Positions 11,701-24,100 of a stretch of 64,000 nucleotides of DNA are shown one piece after another (positions within the stretch are counted from its first letter, which is position 1; every line of letters begins with the position of its first letter). The stretch covers positions 9,651,386 to 9,715,385 of the forward strand of contig NC_135228.1 of assembly GCF_052324685.1 (NCBI RefSeq). Direction: 5' to 3'. Under the pieces are notes generated by a model, which saw only the letters and a program-made list of their open reading frames with translations, was not told the origin of the DNA and searched no databases. The position numbers were made by a program, and so were the translations under genes. This DNA comes from Brachyhypopomus gauderio (lineage: Eukaryota; Chordata; Actinopteri; Gymnotiformes; Hypopomidae).

Positions 11701-14172
11701 ATGCCATGCTTGTCAGTCTCACTGTTGGTCCAATCTGTTTCAATCATTTGTTTTTCCCAATATTAATACAATTTTATGGTGTAATTTCAACATAATTTGG
11801 AGCTGAACTTATTATTTTATGTTTGAAATTATGGAATTGAAGAAGGTGGACTTTTCCCTTGACTGAGCTCAATTTAAACCTATTGTCATGGCAAGAGAGC
11901 ATACTATTTCCACAGCTGTGTTGCAGCACCACTAAACTTGAGGTACATGTAGGTCTTGTATCCTCTAACTCCTGCTTTAGAAGGCCATGGTATGAGTATT
12001 TTCTTTAATATTAACAGAATCCCAGGATACCAAATTTATCACACAAAGTTTGTCTTTGCATTCGCTGAGTCAAAAGGACAGAAAACTCTAAATTATTAAG
12101 ACTAGACTGTTTGACTCCTGCCACATTTTGCTCCCTGTGAGGCCTTGTGGGAACTGGATCATGCATTTGTTTTTGGCACGGATGGAACTACAAATGAATC
12201 TTAGCTGCAGCACATCTCAGCAGTGCTCTATGTGGATACATCCTGTGCTTCACTGGAGTTCAGTCCAATTCATGAATATTATTTAGTACACATACAAATC
12301 ACAAAGCAAATTTGTTGTCTACATGATTGGATTTTTCATTTTGTGTGTTGCTGCTTACCACCATAATGGGATGTATGCCAGTGTTAGCCCTGATAGGACT
12401 CTGAGCAGAGTTCGCCAGTCTCTGATTGCAAAGGCAATCCATGGGAGCAGCATGTATCCAATACAGTAGTGTAGAAAAGCACCCAATGTAGTGAAAAGAA
12501 CTCGAAATGACTTACTCAGCACTTCAGTACCTGTGAAAATGATTACAATTAAATGTTACATTTTCTGTCACTGTTTTAGGTGTGTAAACCTGTGTGGACT
12601 TACAACTGCAGACATATACATTAGGATTGTTTAATTACAGCATTAGTGTAGATGATGTGATTATCATGATATGATTGAAAATTATATTTCATGAGCTTGC
12701 TTACCAAGAACAAATGCTGTGATGTACAGAGATATCTGGAAGGCACCCACGAAGAAATATAGGGTACAGAAGACCAACCATGACTGAGAGAATGACTGAG
12801 CAAAGATGACAAGAGACTCAGAAGCAAGAGACACAAAAAGAACCTTCTTTCTCCCAAACCTTGAACAAAAAAGAAATTGATTAATGCCACTGATATAATA
12901 ATAATAACTGATAACTGATAATATAAATAATTAATTATCCATGTATGAGCCTTCTCTGAATTACTCTTGGGAAGTTCTGTACCTTTAAGTTTGTCCAAGA
13001 TTTAAAAGAATAAATGTTCAAATAATGTAAATAATATAAAATATGACCCAAAATGATAAATTACAATATGTTGCATTTGCATTATATATCAGATGGGTGT
13101 ATTTTGATGTGTTGATGTAGTCTAGCAAACAATGTGTATTTTTTTAATTTGAGTAACAGTAGAGACAATGTTGGCATACAATGACAAAGGCATACTAAAA
13201 TCATAGGGAAATGTAATGTAAAGACTATTATATGAAGTAGTATGCTATCATATGATTAAGTATTGTTCATTATTTCATTTAGGCACGCATTTAAAAATAG
13301 ATATCACTGGTAAAATATCCAGCATAGTTCCTGACAACTATTACACACATTATAAACATCAATCATCAGTTTACACGACAGCATATGAGCCTCCATAGAT
13401 AGCGTAGTACATCTCTTTTACACCAGGTGGCAGCATTTGTACATAAAATGGACTTTGGATTATTTTGGCAACAATTTCTTTGACTATTAAAAATTAGGAC
13501 CTAAACCATGAAAGAAACACATGTTTCATACACATGTTTTCTTTATTGAGTCTTTCAACATGCAAAAGTGCACCAAATGTAAAGATACTAAGAAGGCTGT
13601 TTGGTACCTGTCAGAGAGCTGGCCCGAGACGAGAGAGCCCAACAAGTAGCCCATATATAAAGTTGAGGAGGCAAATGGAACTCTCCACTCTCTTTCACAA
13701 ACCAGGTCCCACTGTAATATATTAAACTATATTTAATATTTCACCAAGTTATTTTTCATGATTTTCTCATGCAAGAGATTCTTACCTCAGAGACAATGGT
13801 GGAGTGGTAGATCTCTGTACTGTAATTCCATCCATCCGCACACCTCTCCTTTGAGACCTTTGTGAGGTTTACATCAACAAAGTTGTACCCTACAGTGGCT
13901 AAATGTTTAATTGTGTCTAAATTATATCTCCAACACTTGCTTGGTTCCAATTTTCCATTCATCTCCTCAATAGGTATGCTGGCATTAATCCATTCCTTGC
14001 TTAGATTCCCATCCAGGACCCGACAGCTATGTGAAGGAGAGGCCCCAGCAAATACAATATAGAAGCTATGGAAACCAGTAGAGATGTAGATGACGTTCAG
14101 AAGTAGAAAAACTACAATGAAGAAAGGACCTTTTTGGCCCAGGAAGGCTGTTTCCTCTTCATAATCTCCCAT
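5788..14172 (-). CDS. slc22a4/5-like: OCTN-type organic cation/carnitine transporter, gene 1 (ten coding exons)
   Basis: The gene encodes a 12-helix plasma-membrane MFS transporter of the SLC22 organic cation/carnitine group. Coding exons on the minus strand are 14172-13786, 13711-13608, 12859-12705, 12530-12359, 10468-10342, 10260-10163, 9867-9653, 6418-6236, 6072-5937 and 5857-5788. Lengths are 387, 104, 155, 172, 127, 98, 215, 183, 136 and 70 (1647 bases, 548 residues), matching the mammalian OCTN exon plan. The start MGDYEEETAFLG aligns with the OCTN N-terminus. Hallmarks are the large glycosylatable first extracellular loop, STIVSEWDLVC, GQLSDRFGRK between helices 2 and 3, [26 protein letters not shown] and LPETFG. 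Introns are GT-AG; the exon 5 donor is weak (GTCCGA) but fits the exact 127-base exon. Other start codons upstream (14247) lack family support. Exon 10 is the least certain. It is clearly diverged from genes 2 and 3 and is head to head with gene 2. Confidence 0.9.
7263..9186 (+). mobile_element. Non-autonomous LTR retrotransposon in gene 1 intron 7
   Basis: Two similar sequences in direct orientation, about 7263-7587 and 8854-9186, share the run from 'tttgtgggtgtgtctg' to 'ttggcatcg(t/c)cac'. The right copy is complete, 333 bases starting TGTCACGG and ending CGTCACA, preceded by a G-rich polypurine tract (GGTGGGGGGG, 8842-8851). The left copy lacks its first bases. The internal 1.3 kb has no gag or pol and is itself interrupted by a MITE at 7883-8333. 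It lies antisense to gene 1, between exons 8 and 7. This is a TRIM-like or deleted element; the family is not identified. Confidence 0.65.
7883..8333. mobile_element. TA-flanked MITE with inverted termini
   Basis: The termini are CCGTATTTTCCAGACTATA on the left and TATAGTCCAGAAAATACGG on the right, near-perfect inverse repeats, each flanked by TA (7881-7882 and 8334-8335). That is the target preference of Tc1/mariner elements. The inside has no transposase. Length is 451 bases. Confidence 0.85.
9947..10122. mobile_element. hAT-type MITE in gene 1 intron 6
   Basis: This short element starts CAGTGGTTCCCAAA and ends TTTGGGAACCACTG, a 14-base inverted terminal repeat typical of hAT MITEs. A poly-C run of about 17 bases sits in the middle. 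The flanking 8-mers (gtttaaag and gtgttaaa) are similar but not identical, so the target duplication has decayed. Confidence 0.75.
10880..11800 (-). mobile_element. LINE reverse-transcriptase fragment, split by a solo LTR
   Basis: On the minus strand, the text at about 11600-11565 reads AAFDTVDH, the text at about 11455-11428 reads GVPQGSILGP, and left of the LTR about 11008-10985 reads a decayed YATDMQLYS. These are successive reverse-transcriptase blocks of L2/CR1/jockey-type LINEs in the right order. The solo LTR at 11045-11387 separates them. Frames are broken by stops, so it is an inactive relic in gene 1 intron 4. The outer limits are approximate. Confidence 0.7.
11045..11387 (+). mobile_element. 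Solo LTR with CCCTC target duplication
   Basis: The sequence begins TGTTACGG and ends GAGCGTTACA, and is flanked on both sides by CCCTC (11040-11044 and 11388-11392). A poly(A) signal AATAAA is at 11327-11332, about 55 bases before the end, as expected for an LTR in plus orientation. No internal retroviral-type sequence adjoins it. Confidence 0.85.
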
Positions 14173-16478
14173 TGTAGTGTGGATGACACTGAGACATGTA
14201 CAGAAAATAAGAGTGTTGAGAGCCAGGCCTCCTGTGGTGAACAACACAACAGGAAGGAGGAAAGAAAAAAATCTACCTTGTAAGATTTTAAAGTCTCTGA
14301 CCTCTTTATCTCATTGATGTGACTGCAGTGGGGCCCTCAATGCTAGCTGCTTCGATGTTTGTTTACCTTTCTGAAGAGGCCTCTATGCAGAGAGAATGGC
14401 CTTATCCACGTCTTCTGAACACAACGAGGAGCACAAAAAATGCAGGAATGAAGTTTTCTGATGCATTGTTCATAGAAACAAAAACAGGCAGATGTCTGTT
14501 GTAGTAGACCAGTCTGTAAACACGAGTTTCCGAAAGTGTCCAGCAAGTGTCCTTATACAGCTGCCTCTCAAAGCAGCATTCTTGCCAGTGCAAAGACCAA
14601 AAAGAATTACACGTGCTTGCAATATGAATGGCTTTAGTGGCATTAAACTCCACAGCACACACTCAATGGTTGGGGAGCTTAGTGCAATACAAGGAAACAC
14701 AGACTAGCAATAGTTTGCCAAAAACAAATTTTACAGAAGAAGTGCAATGATATAAATGAAAAGAAATCCAATCAGATTTTATGAGGTACATTACTGTGGA
14801 ATTTTGTAAATCAAATTACTAAAAACCGGATGCACTCCCAGTTTTTTGGTAGTTGTTAATGGGTAGGACTGCTGCTTTTTAAAATATTTTTAATGCATCG
14901 GAAAGCCTACAGCTTTAGTTGTGAGAAACGTAGCAAAGCTTTGAGGCATCAAATCATTTAAGAATTTAAAAGCTTTAACAACTGAAACTCTCATTATATG
15001 AAAAAAATTTGTGTTAAAATGTAGAATCACTGAGAACATGCTTTCAGAACATGTTCTATTAAAAAAACATGAAATACACAGACATGCATGAATATAAAAA
15101 AGGAAAGGAGCTTATTGTGGGTTTTTGGGAGATATAAACCTCATTGGTTAATTTTAAGCCCAACGAGAAGCTGGTCATCACTGTTCAGCTCAGTGAATCT
15201 TCCATCCTGAAATTATCCTATCTAATTCCCTGATTACCATGTAATCAGTTGAACTTTATAATAAGAAGAACACTGAGAGACATTGTTTTAAATCACTGTG
15301 ACTATGCACCAGATTCATACAATTTTCTAATAATAAGTAAAAAAGATGTTTGCTGCATAACATATTTCATCTTTGACTTCTGTTTTGTTGCACTGCTGGA
15401 GAAAGTGAAGTGGGTCTTCTGATCTGAGACATTTGTCTTTAGTTATATGGAACTTTTATCAATGATTAATTATTAATTGTTGACAAGATCTTTTCCTGGG
15501 CGATTCATGTGGAAGATCATTCTGTTAAAAGTGAAGATTACCTATCCAAAGAGATGAGATTACACTAGACATACAAAGTAGCATATCAAAGACTACCATT
15601 ACAATCAGGTTCCTCCAGAATATAAGAAATTTGTAATTTTTTAATGTAAATAGAAATGCATGCTTGATGGTAAAGGTGTTTCCTTGTTTTATCAGAGCAA
15701 CATATCCCCATTTAACTTAGATTTTGAACATAAACTGACACATGATTTAAACAGTAACAGTTTTAGTAACAAAAAAATTGAACAAAATGTAATCTGTGAT
15801 GCAGCAAAAGTGGAAGGCTACTCTTTTAGAGCGCTTCGGTACAGATGTAATAACCGAGGAAAATTTTTTTTTTTTTTGGCAGTAGTGACAGTTTATGGAT
15901 ATATAAAAATGCATCCTGGGTAGTTTTGGATGTTATTTAAATTTAATGTTCTTCTGCATTGCATGACTGGACTGGGACAGTGTTGCCAATATCAGAAATA
16001 CTTAACAGTTGCTAAACTCAACAAATTCCTTATTAGGAACACCTGCTGAAATACCTAATGTCTAAATCACGCAGTTGTGCTACAGGAGCACAATGCATAA
16101 AATCCGGTCAAGAATTTTTAAATTCAAATAAAACTCCCAAATAATGTGACTTTGACAAGATTGGTGTCAGTGGAGCTGCTTAGAGTATTTCATAAACTGC
16201 TTGCCTCTTGGGACTCCCACAAACAACAGTCTATAGTTGATGGATAACAAATATTGAGTTAATAAAGATACCGTTCTGTGGGCGGAAATGGATTGGTGAT
16301 AAGAGAGGTTTTCAAAAAACACAGATTTTTCAGTATAAATTCATAGTTGGAGACATGTTTTTTGTCTAAAAAAAATAAAAGATATACATTTTTTAAGTTC
16401 TCTATAGATATTTTTAGTGAAGCTTTTGGTATTGGGATCAATGAAAATCACTTAACACATTAAACTATCAAGTGTTTC
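14173..16478. promoter_or_regulatory. Intergenic region upstream of gene 1 and gene 2, left part
   Basis: This is the 5' flank of gene 1, whose start codon is at 14172-14170, and part of the region shared with the divergent gene 2. I see no open frame with a domain and no firm core-promoter motif. Untranslated exons may lie here but cannot be recognised by eye. Confidence 0.3.
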
Positions 16479-16774
16479 TGTCACGGTGAGGCGGCCCCCT
16501 ACCGGTCGCCTCCGTCCACAGCGGCTGTTGTTGTTGTTGTTTTGTGACATTGTGTGCGTCCCTCAGGTGGGCGGAGCCCGTGATCCGTCTCACCTGAGGG
16601 TCATTTGTTTGCCTATATATGTCTTGTCTTTGTACCAGTTGACCGCTGGTTATTATATCCTTAATTCGTATCAGTTCACGGGTTTTGGTTTGCGCTTTAC
16701 ATATTAAACCATCCTATTTCCCTGAGACTTGGCGTGATCTCTTCCATTTATTTTCGCTCACCCTACCCGTCACA
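16479..16774 (+). mobile_element. Solo LTR (family TGTCACGG...CCCGTCACA), copy 1
   Basis: This is a 296-base LTR flanked by the perfect 5-base duplication GTTTC (16474-16478 and 16775-16779). It has a TATATATG promoter-like motif near the middle and ATTAAA near the 3' end. The same family occurs at 21476, 37202 and 55851. Confidence 0.85.
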
Positions 16775-16848
16775 GTTTCTCAGTTATGATAAAGATATTG
16801 TGTCTAATGAAAGGCTTGAGTAGGTTATAGAAGGTTTACCACAGACGT

Positions 16849-17248
16849 AAGTGGCGGTCGTAAAGGCCCCAGAGCACTGCGCATTTTTTGCAGTAATTTA
16901 AATAGCTTATAAACGGTACATCTAAGTCCAGCAAACAAGTATTACATTAAGATGGGTATTTATACATTGCACCAATGTGTGGTGGTCAGTTTTTGTCAAA
17001 TATTTCAATAGCTTTAAACAGTCCATCATAAGTCCACAAAACAAGGTTGTTGATTAGGATGCACTTAATGTACTATTGTTTTATGCTCTTATGATGGACA
17101 TTTTAAAAGCAATTGAAATATTTGACAAAATGTGCACTTAATATGTATACAACTTGTTTTTATCTTATGACGGATCATTTAAAAACTATTGAAATAGTTG
17201 CAGAAAAACAGAGTGTGCAGTGCTCTGGGGCCTTTACGACCGCCACTT
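16849..17248. mobile_element. MITE with 32-bp perfect terminal inverted repeats
   Basis: The left end AAGTGGCGGTCGTAAAGGCC and the following 12 bases recur as the exact reverse complement at the right end, giving 32 paired bases. The 400-base element has no coding capacity. Internal sub-repeats around TATTTCAATAG also occur inverted. The copy in unit B (37501-38975) keeps its right terminus but has about five changes in the left terminus and carries a hAT insertion. I see no clear target duplication. Confidence 0.8.
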
Positions 17249-17394
17249 TCTTTCAGTAATTTGTAGTGGTGACAGTAGAGATCCTAAATAACATCTGATC
17301 TGATGTGAGTGTTGCAATGCTTATTAGTTTGTATATTATTATGGCCCCTAGAAAAAGTTATTGGTGCCTGATTTTTTTCTTTTAGGACCCACTG

Positions 17395-17575
17395 GCTCCT
17401 TAAATATTTCTTTTTGTCTGGAGCCCAGCCTGCGAACCAGTCTTGTTGCCATGGTAACCACCAATTGTTTACCTTTTTAATTTGTTATAACATTTGTACT
17501 GTATAAAACTGGGTCGCGACCTAATGACAATGAGAAAATGTGGGTCCCGGGCTGAGACCAGTCGAGAACCCCTGC
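17395..17575. mobile_element. Probable hAT MITE fragment
   Basis: The right end reads GTCGAGAACCCCTG preceded by 'gtcccgggctgagacc', a terminus common to fish hAT MITEs. The left terminus is not clear. The same sequence is present in unit B at about 39120-39303, so it predates the duplication. Confidence 0.4.
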
Positions 17576-17950
17576 TGTAGACCACTTTACAACTATATTC
17601 TAATTATATTCTATAGTAGGATAAATCTAATAAAATATGTCAATTGGCCCAACTATTGAAATACCCAATACGTTATAAATCGCTAACCTACATGTATAAT
17701 TAAATCGGAGATGTAATCGTGCATAGGTTACCTATTTATAATGCAGCATTATAATTACAGCAAGTGCATATTCTACGCAGGAGCGTAGCAGCAAATTGTC
17801 CTCTCCCCTCTCCCTACTCGGGCCCTGGGTAGCCAGGTCCACTTATTCCCCCACTACCAAGTTCATGAGCAGATTTAACACCGTTTGATTTCCGTAAATG
17901 TTCATGTTTGGAACGTCTGAGGAAGTAAAGCATGTAAAGTATGGACAGCA

Positions 17951-17957
17951 TATAAAG
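17951..17957 (+). promoter_or_regulatory. Candidate TATA box of gene 2
   Basis: TATAAAG lies 201 bases upstream of the gene 2 start codon. The same motif sits at the same distance from gene 3 (39667-39673). Position and conservation make it a reasonable core-promoter candidate, but it could be chance because the two regions are recent duplicates. Confidence 0.3.
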
Positions 17958-18151
17958 ATTGGACACACTGAAAAACAACATTGCGTTATTTATTTTTAAT
18001 GTACAGCTTGTACAAGCGTGGTGCAGTTTATTGCCACCGCATAAAAACTCAAAGCAGTAGCCCCCACCCCTCCACCTCATCATAAAACGACGACCTTTGT
18101 GTGGTAGTCTCACTTCCTTGCCGGTTTTTTAAAAGTTCCCATCCATTTGCA

Positions 18152-21100
18152 ATGCACGCTTCAAAATATGATGAAAACACCGCGTTTCTCGGAGACTGGG
18201 GGACATTTCAAAAGACTGTATTCTTTCTTTTGTGCTCCAGCATTATCCCGAATGGGTTTACCGGTTTATCTATTGTTTTCATCGGCGATACACCGGCTCA
18301 TCACTGCCACATTCCTGCAAGCGTAAACATCACTGTTGAATGGAGAAACGTTTCGATCCCTGTTGAAGTGGACGGCGGGCATACGCGGATTAGTAAATGC
18401 TCTCGATATAAACTAGACGTGATAAAAGGTTATTCAGACAAAGGCTTAATCCCATGGGTTGATGTGAATGTATCTGCATTAGAACAAGAGAGCTGTGAGG
18501 ATGGGTGGGATTACGATCGGGAAACGTATGTGTCGACAATCGTTACTGAGGTATGTTATGTGGGATGCTGTGGGCTTTTGTGCTTGTAATTATCAAAACA
18601 CTTCAATTTACTTGTACTGTGTATATTAGTTGCTCTGTACGGGTGATAGCTGAATTAATCAGCGTTTTATTGCTTTTATTTACGACATGTTTACAATCGA
18701 TTTACAAGACAGTTCGTTTGTAACGCTTACTCCGTTAACTCCGCCCCTATGACTGTAATAACAGGTAAAATAATAATATGCTCTTTAGCCGTACGATCAC
18801 ACGTTTATAGTCATTTGGCTAAAAAATCTAAACCCTTGAGGAGCATGATGTTTGGACACATAAAACATTGATATATAATGTCAATGCTTTGTGGGGATTC
18901 ACAGTGATGCTAGTTGTGGTGGTGGAGTTGTTGACAACCCAAATGATTGCAGATAAGATGACTCCTGATGTGGAAGTGTGGTATTACAAAATACTTAATG
19001 TGCATTTCTTTTGAACATTAAAGTACGACTGTGTTCTTTTGATGTTTGCTGCCGGACAGTGGGATTTGGTGTGCTCAGATGACTGGAAAACACCTTTGAC
19101 CTCATCTCTCTTCTTCTGTGGTGTGTTTCTTGGATCCTTCATCTCTGGACAACTGTCTGACAGGTGGTACCTTTGAAACCTCTTCACACTTTATTACAAA
19201 ACAAAGAAAGCAACAACAATGACAGCAAAATTATTAAAGAAAAACTACAGCCAGGTAAATATTTGATGAATTCAGTACATGTAAAATCAGAAATTGTTCA
19301 CAAGGGGTATGGACTGAACTGAAGACAAATAGAGTCTACAACTTTCAAGTTCCCTTTTCTTAATGAATGTATTGGTGAACAGGGCGCAACAGACCACCCA
19401 TACACATACGTATTTGCATGATCAAAGTCAGGTGATTCATTGATTGATTGAATTTAAAGATGCCGTTTTATGCATATCATCACAATGTTTAATGGATAAG
19501 TCTGGAAAAGCCTTTATTGATTCTTTTTCAAATCTGTAGTATTTTTATATAAGTTCTCACTCATGTACTGTACCACACTGTGACTGCAAACAAACCAATA
19601 CCACCTTACACAGGTGAACTTGGTTTCTTTGAGTCTGCTGCAGGGTTAAGAAAATTCCCATTAACATTTTATGGTATTAACTTAAATTTCAATTGGACAA
19701 ATCGATCATTGTGAAAGTCACTGACATTTTCTTTCATATCTGAAGTGATAATTAGGACAATAAGCTTGCAATTAAATGAGTAGATTCTCCTGCTAGTGCC
19801 CTTTGCTAATGCACAATGCATATTACCTGGTTTTCTTTAGCTACATCCTGTAAGGATTTTGACACATTTATGCAAAATATGCTTATGAATTAAAGATGGG
19901 AAATGCATTCTAAATTTGTATACATATTCACACAAAAACAACAACAAAAAAAAACATCAGGAAAGTGAACTTCCAATGAAAAAGTGAACTTCCAATGATC
20001 CTAAATAGATGTAATAAACCACTCCCTTTTAGAGACACTAAGGGGACAAAGTCTCCTAAGCATGAAAAAATATTTTGAATGAATAAATGAATGAATGAAT
20101 GTTCAACTTATATAGCGCCTTTCTAGATACCCAAGGTCGCTTTACAATTTTAACACAGGTACAACTCTTACACTACGAATCACACACCGGCGAGCCAATT
20201 GTGCACAGCGTACTCTCTACCGGAATCCACAGCCCCCTGGGGGACTGAATGGGGTGCAGGAAGTGGGGAGAGAGGACAGACCCTCTCTCCACCACTGGGC
20301 ATACAAGCACACACATATTCATGCACAGACACTCAGACAACTGCTTTTATTGAACACACAGACATACACAGGGAGAACTCTATCTGGGAATCCCAATTTA
20401 CCTAACATCCATGTCTTTGGACTTTTGAAAAACAAAACACAAAAATGTATTCATGAGATACATTGATGATACTAAGATGCAGCTTAGCTGCATAGGTTAC
20501 ACTCAGGGTACTTGTCAATGATTTTTGGATTCTATAGTAGAACAGAGGCTCATCGTAGTCCCCACCATGGAAGTCAAGAAAGATGTTAAAGGCTGACTTC
20601 AGCAGTAACAAATCACTCAGCATGTTCAAAGTACTCAAAGAGACCTTTGTACATTTCCCAAGAACTGTGTTGAGAATTTTGAGAGAGTTAAGAGATATCA
20701 AGATCAAATTATTTGACATGGAATTTCCTAGCCAAACTCAAAACTGCACAGGGAAAAACATTATCAATAATAATAATGATAATAAAAAAAACTTATTGAC
20801 TTAAAATAATGCACAACCTTCCTGTTTAAACTTTATATATGATATCTTATCTATTTAACAAAGCTGTTAATGCACACAGACATTCTACCAATACACTATA
20901 AAAACTAACTCTAGTAAAATCCTGGTAAAATGCTGTCTTCTGGTGATGTGCTTACATGATCTATTACAGTTAGTAAGAAAGAATTGAATAGAAAAACGTA
21001 CTACTATAGTTCAGGGGTGAGTTTCCCAAAACGTTCTTAGCGCTAAGTACTTCATAACCTAGTTCTTACGTACGAGGTTAAGAAGTACTTAGCGCTAAGA

Positions 21101-24100
21101 ACGTTTTGGGAAACTCACCCCAGATAGTTAACCAGGTTGCATTGAGTTTCTTTTGACTCTATTTCTATTTGACACTATAAATAGGTTTTTACATAGAACA
21201 AATACATGTATCATGTTTGTACAAGAGGCTTTGATTTTTATTGATACATCATTATGTCAAAATACTTATTTTGTCTAAGCAATGACCAACCTTATTTTCA
21301 GAGAATTCTTAAGTTCCTTCCATGAATTCCTTCCATGATTGTTAATCCACAAGCCTAATACTGGATGGAAAAGATTACCTGGGAAAGTGACACTAACTAA
21401 CTGTGGGCCTCTGACATAGTCATGGTGGTTTAGCATGGTGGTGCATGCTATTTACACAATTTACATGTCACGGTACGGCGGACCCCTACTGGTCGCCCCC
21501 GTCTACAGCAGCAGCTTGTCCTGTGGGTGTGGTGTTGTGTTCGTCCCTCAGGTGGGCGGAGCCCGTGATCCGTCTCACCTGAGGGTTGTTTGTTCGTGTA
21601 TATATGTCTTGTCTTTGTACCAGTTGACCGCTGGTTATTATATCCTTAATTCGGATCAGTTCACGGGTTTTGGTTTGCGCACTTTACATATTAAACCATC
21701 CTTTTTCCCTGAGACTTGGCGTGATCGCTTCCATTTATTTTCGCTCACCCACCCGTCACATTACACTTGCCAGACCCAACCCCCCCCCCCCATCTCACTC
21801 CAAGTGATCTTGAAAAGTTGGCAACCCTGAAAATGTCAAAAATATTTTAAATAAAATATGCCTGACTGAAAATATAAAAACTATTTGCCCCTCAACAGCA
21901 AAAAAATTATAAATTAAAGTAAGGTTCAAGTAATGGGGTTTAAAAAGCAAACAACAACAAAATTATCCCTCACCCTCAACAATGCGCACTGGTCTCATAT
22001 CAAGCGCAACAAACACCGCTATTTTTTCAGTAATTTATTTTCTGTGAAAGTGGTGGTCTCAAATCAATTTTTGTTTGCATTAATCTCGGGGCTGCTGGTG
22101 CTGCAGACGTGCTGGCTGAGCTGTAAACATGAATCTGCGGGTGTAACTGTCAGAAAAAAGACACATAAATGTTCAGATGTGTTTTATTCAATGCCCACAT
22201 TGACAAACGGATGAACTTTTTTTTTTTTTTTTTTGCCTTACCCGTTTTAAATGGTATGCCATGTTGGTTGTTGTGTGAAATTAAAGGCGTTGATTACATA
22301 AGTTGCACTTTACTTTGTTTGATTCATCTTTATCCTTTTCAAAATACTCCCACACAAGTTTTTTTAGTAGCCATTATAATCTTGGCAGATGCTGCATATT
22401 CTGTAGCGTGTTCAGCTCCACTCATTTGGATTGTGCAACTGCAGGGTGTGATTTATTAATGTGTAGTAAGGAAGATGCCTATTGTTAATGCGCACACATC
22501 ATTTAAAAATATTTATTAATAAAAATTAGGATGATTTTATTTGACAAAAGGCTATATATAACAAAAACAAAGACATTTCATGTAACAACTAATTCTTAGC
22601 AGCATCCTTGGGCACCCCCATGCAGTCAGAATAGTACATTCGACTATGACGTTCATAGTCGAATAGGGGTCATTCAGTCGAATATTCGAATCAGCGACTA
22701 ATGCAGGTCGCCCCTAGAAAGCACACAAAAGTCCTCACCTAGGATCACAATAAGGCTAAGTAAAATTTCTACAGTCTAAGGGCATGACTCTAAAATGGTA
22801 TGATTATGATTTCTGATATGTCAGAGGGTTAGGTTTTAAAGATGAGGACATAGGTTGAGGTGCACAGGTAGTAGCAAATGTTAATAAACATACAATTTAC
22901 AAGATCAAGTTAAACTTTATACAATGACAAGGAGTAATTACAAGGCGGATGTATTCACTGAGAAGAGAGATTTATTAACGGCAAATCCATAGTCAGAGTT
23001 GTTTTAATGGTCCAAAGTCAGATTAGCAACAAAATATGTCCAGATCACATAATGAGGCTACATAATGGGGACGTAGTACCATAAAACCAGTCTTGAACAA
23101 AACATGACAAGCTTGCACAATAGGTCAGTGACATGACAGAGCAAACACAGGGACTATATACAACAAGATAACAAGTTAGAAGGAACAGGTGAAAACAATA
23201 AGGGGTGGAGAACTGAATGAGAGGCGTTACCTAATGAAACCAAAACAAAGAACTAAAAACTAAGAAGTAAAAACCAAACCACAGGTAACCAAATAAAGGA
23301 GAGGGACAAGTGTGAGATAAGGTATAAGCTTTCATGTTATTTAAGTTTATTTATTTAAGATGTCTTTGACATTTTACCATTTTATTTTCACATACAGGTT
23401 TGGAAGAAAAATTGTGCTATTTCTAACTATGGCAGTTCAGACGATATTTACCCTCATTCAAGTCTTCTCTCCATCTTGGGTTATATTCTGCTCCCTCTTC
23501 TTTATCGTTGGGATGGGACAAATTTCAAACTATGTGGCTGCATTTGTTTTAGGTAGGTATATGCTGATATGGGTTGTTCTAGACTTAAATATGAATTATG
23601 TTATTGTATACAATATGTATACACTTTTATGTATAATTGTATAATATGTATTTTCAAGTGAAAGAATGAATATTATGGAATGCTTACTACTGAAAGTAAT
23701 CAAACTCTTAATGCTGTAACAATAAGACTGAAATGTAGGGATCAAATTAATTCAGAAAAATATTGTTTTTGCCTAAAAAATGATTGTGTTTACACAGTAA
23801 TTCTGATCAAAGCTGTTGCTGACGTAACAACTTAATTTTTTACAAGGTATGGAAATTCTGAGCCTGTCGGTTCGCATCATCTACTCAACCATTGGGGTGT
23901 GCATTTTTTTCTCTATTGGCTACATGGTGCTACCATTAGTGGCGTACTTCATTAGAGATTGGAGGATGCTACTTCTGGCCATTGCTCTACCTGGCTTCCT
24001 TTATATCCCACTTTGGTGGTAGGTGTGTGCCATATACTATACTAATACCATGAAGAATATGTAATTACCATGTGTGTGAGAAATTGTTCATACTTACTTG

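Noticed and set aside
17814..18113. Minus-strand 99-codon frame upstream of gene 2 (and copy at 39620-39829)
   Set aside because: It lies antisense to the promoter and 5' UTR, has no recognisable domain, and the two copies differ in length.
18101..18151. In-frame upstream ATG extending gene 2 (and gene 3) by 17 residues
   Set aside because: The OCTN N-terminus aligns from [14 protein letters not shown]; the extension has no family counterpart.
20440..20500. Possible YADD-like text ([11 protein letters not shown]) after the interspersed repeat
   Set aside because: No neighbouring reverse-transcriptase blocks in order on either side; too short to call a LINE.
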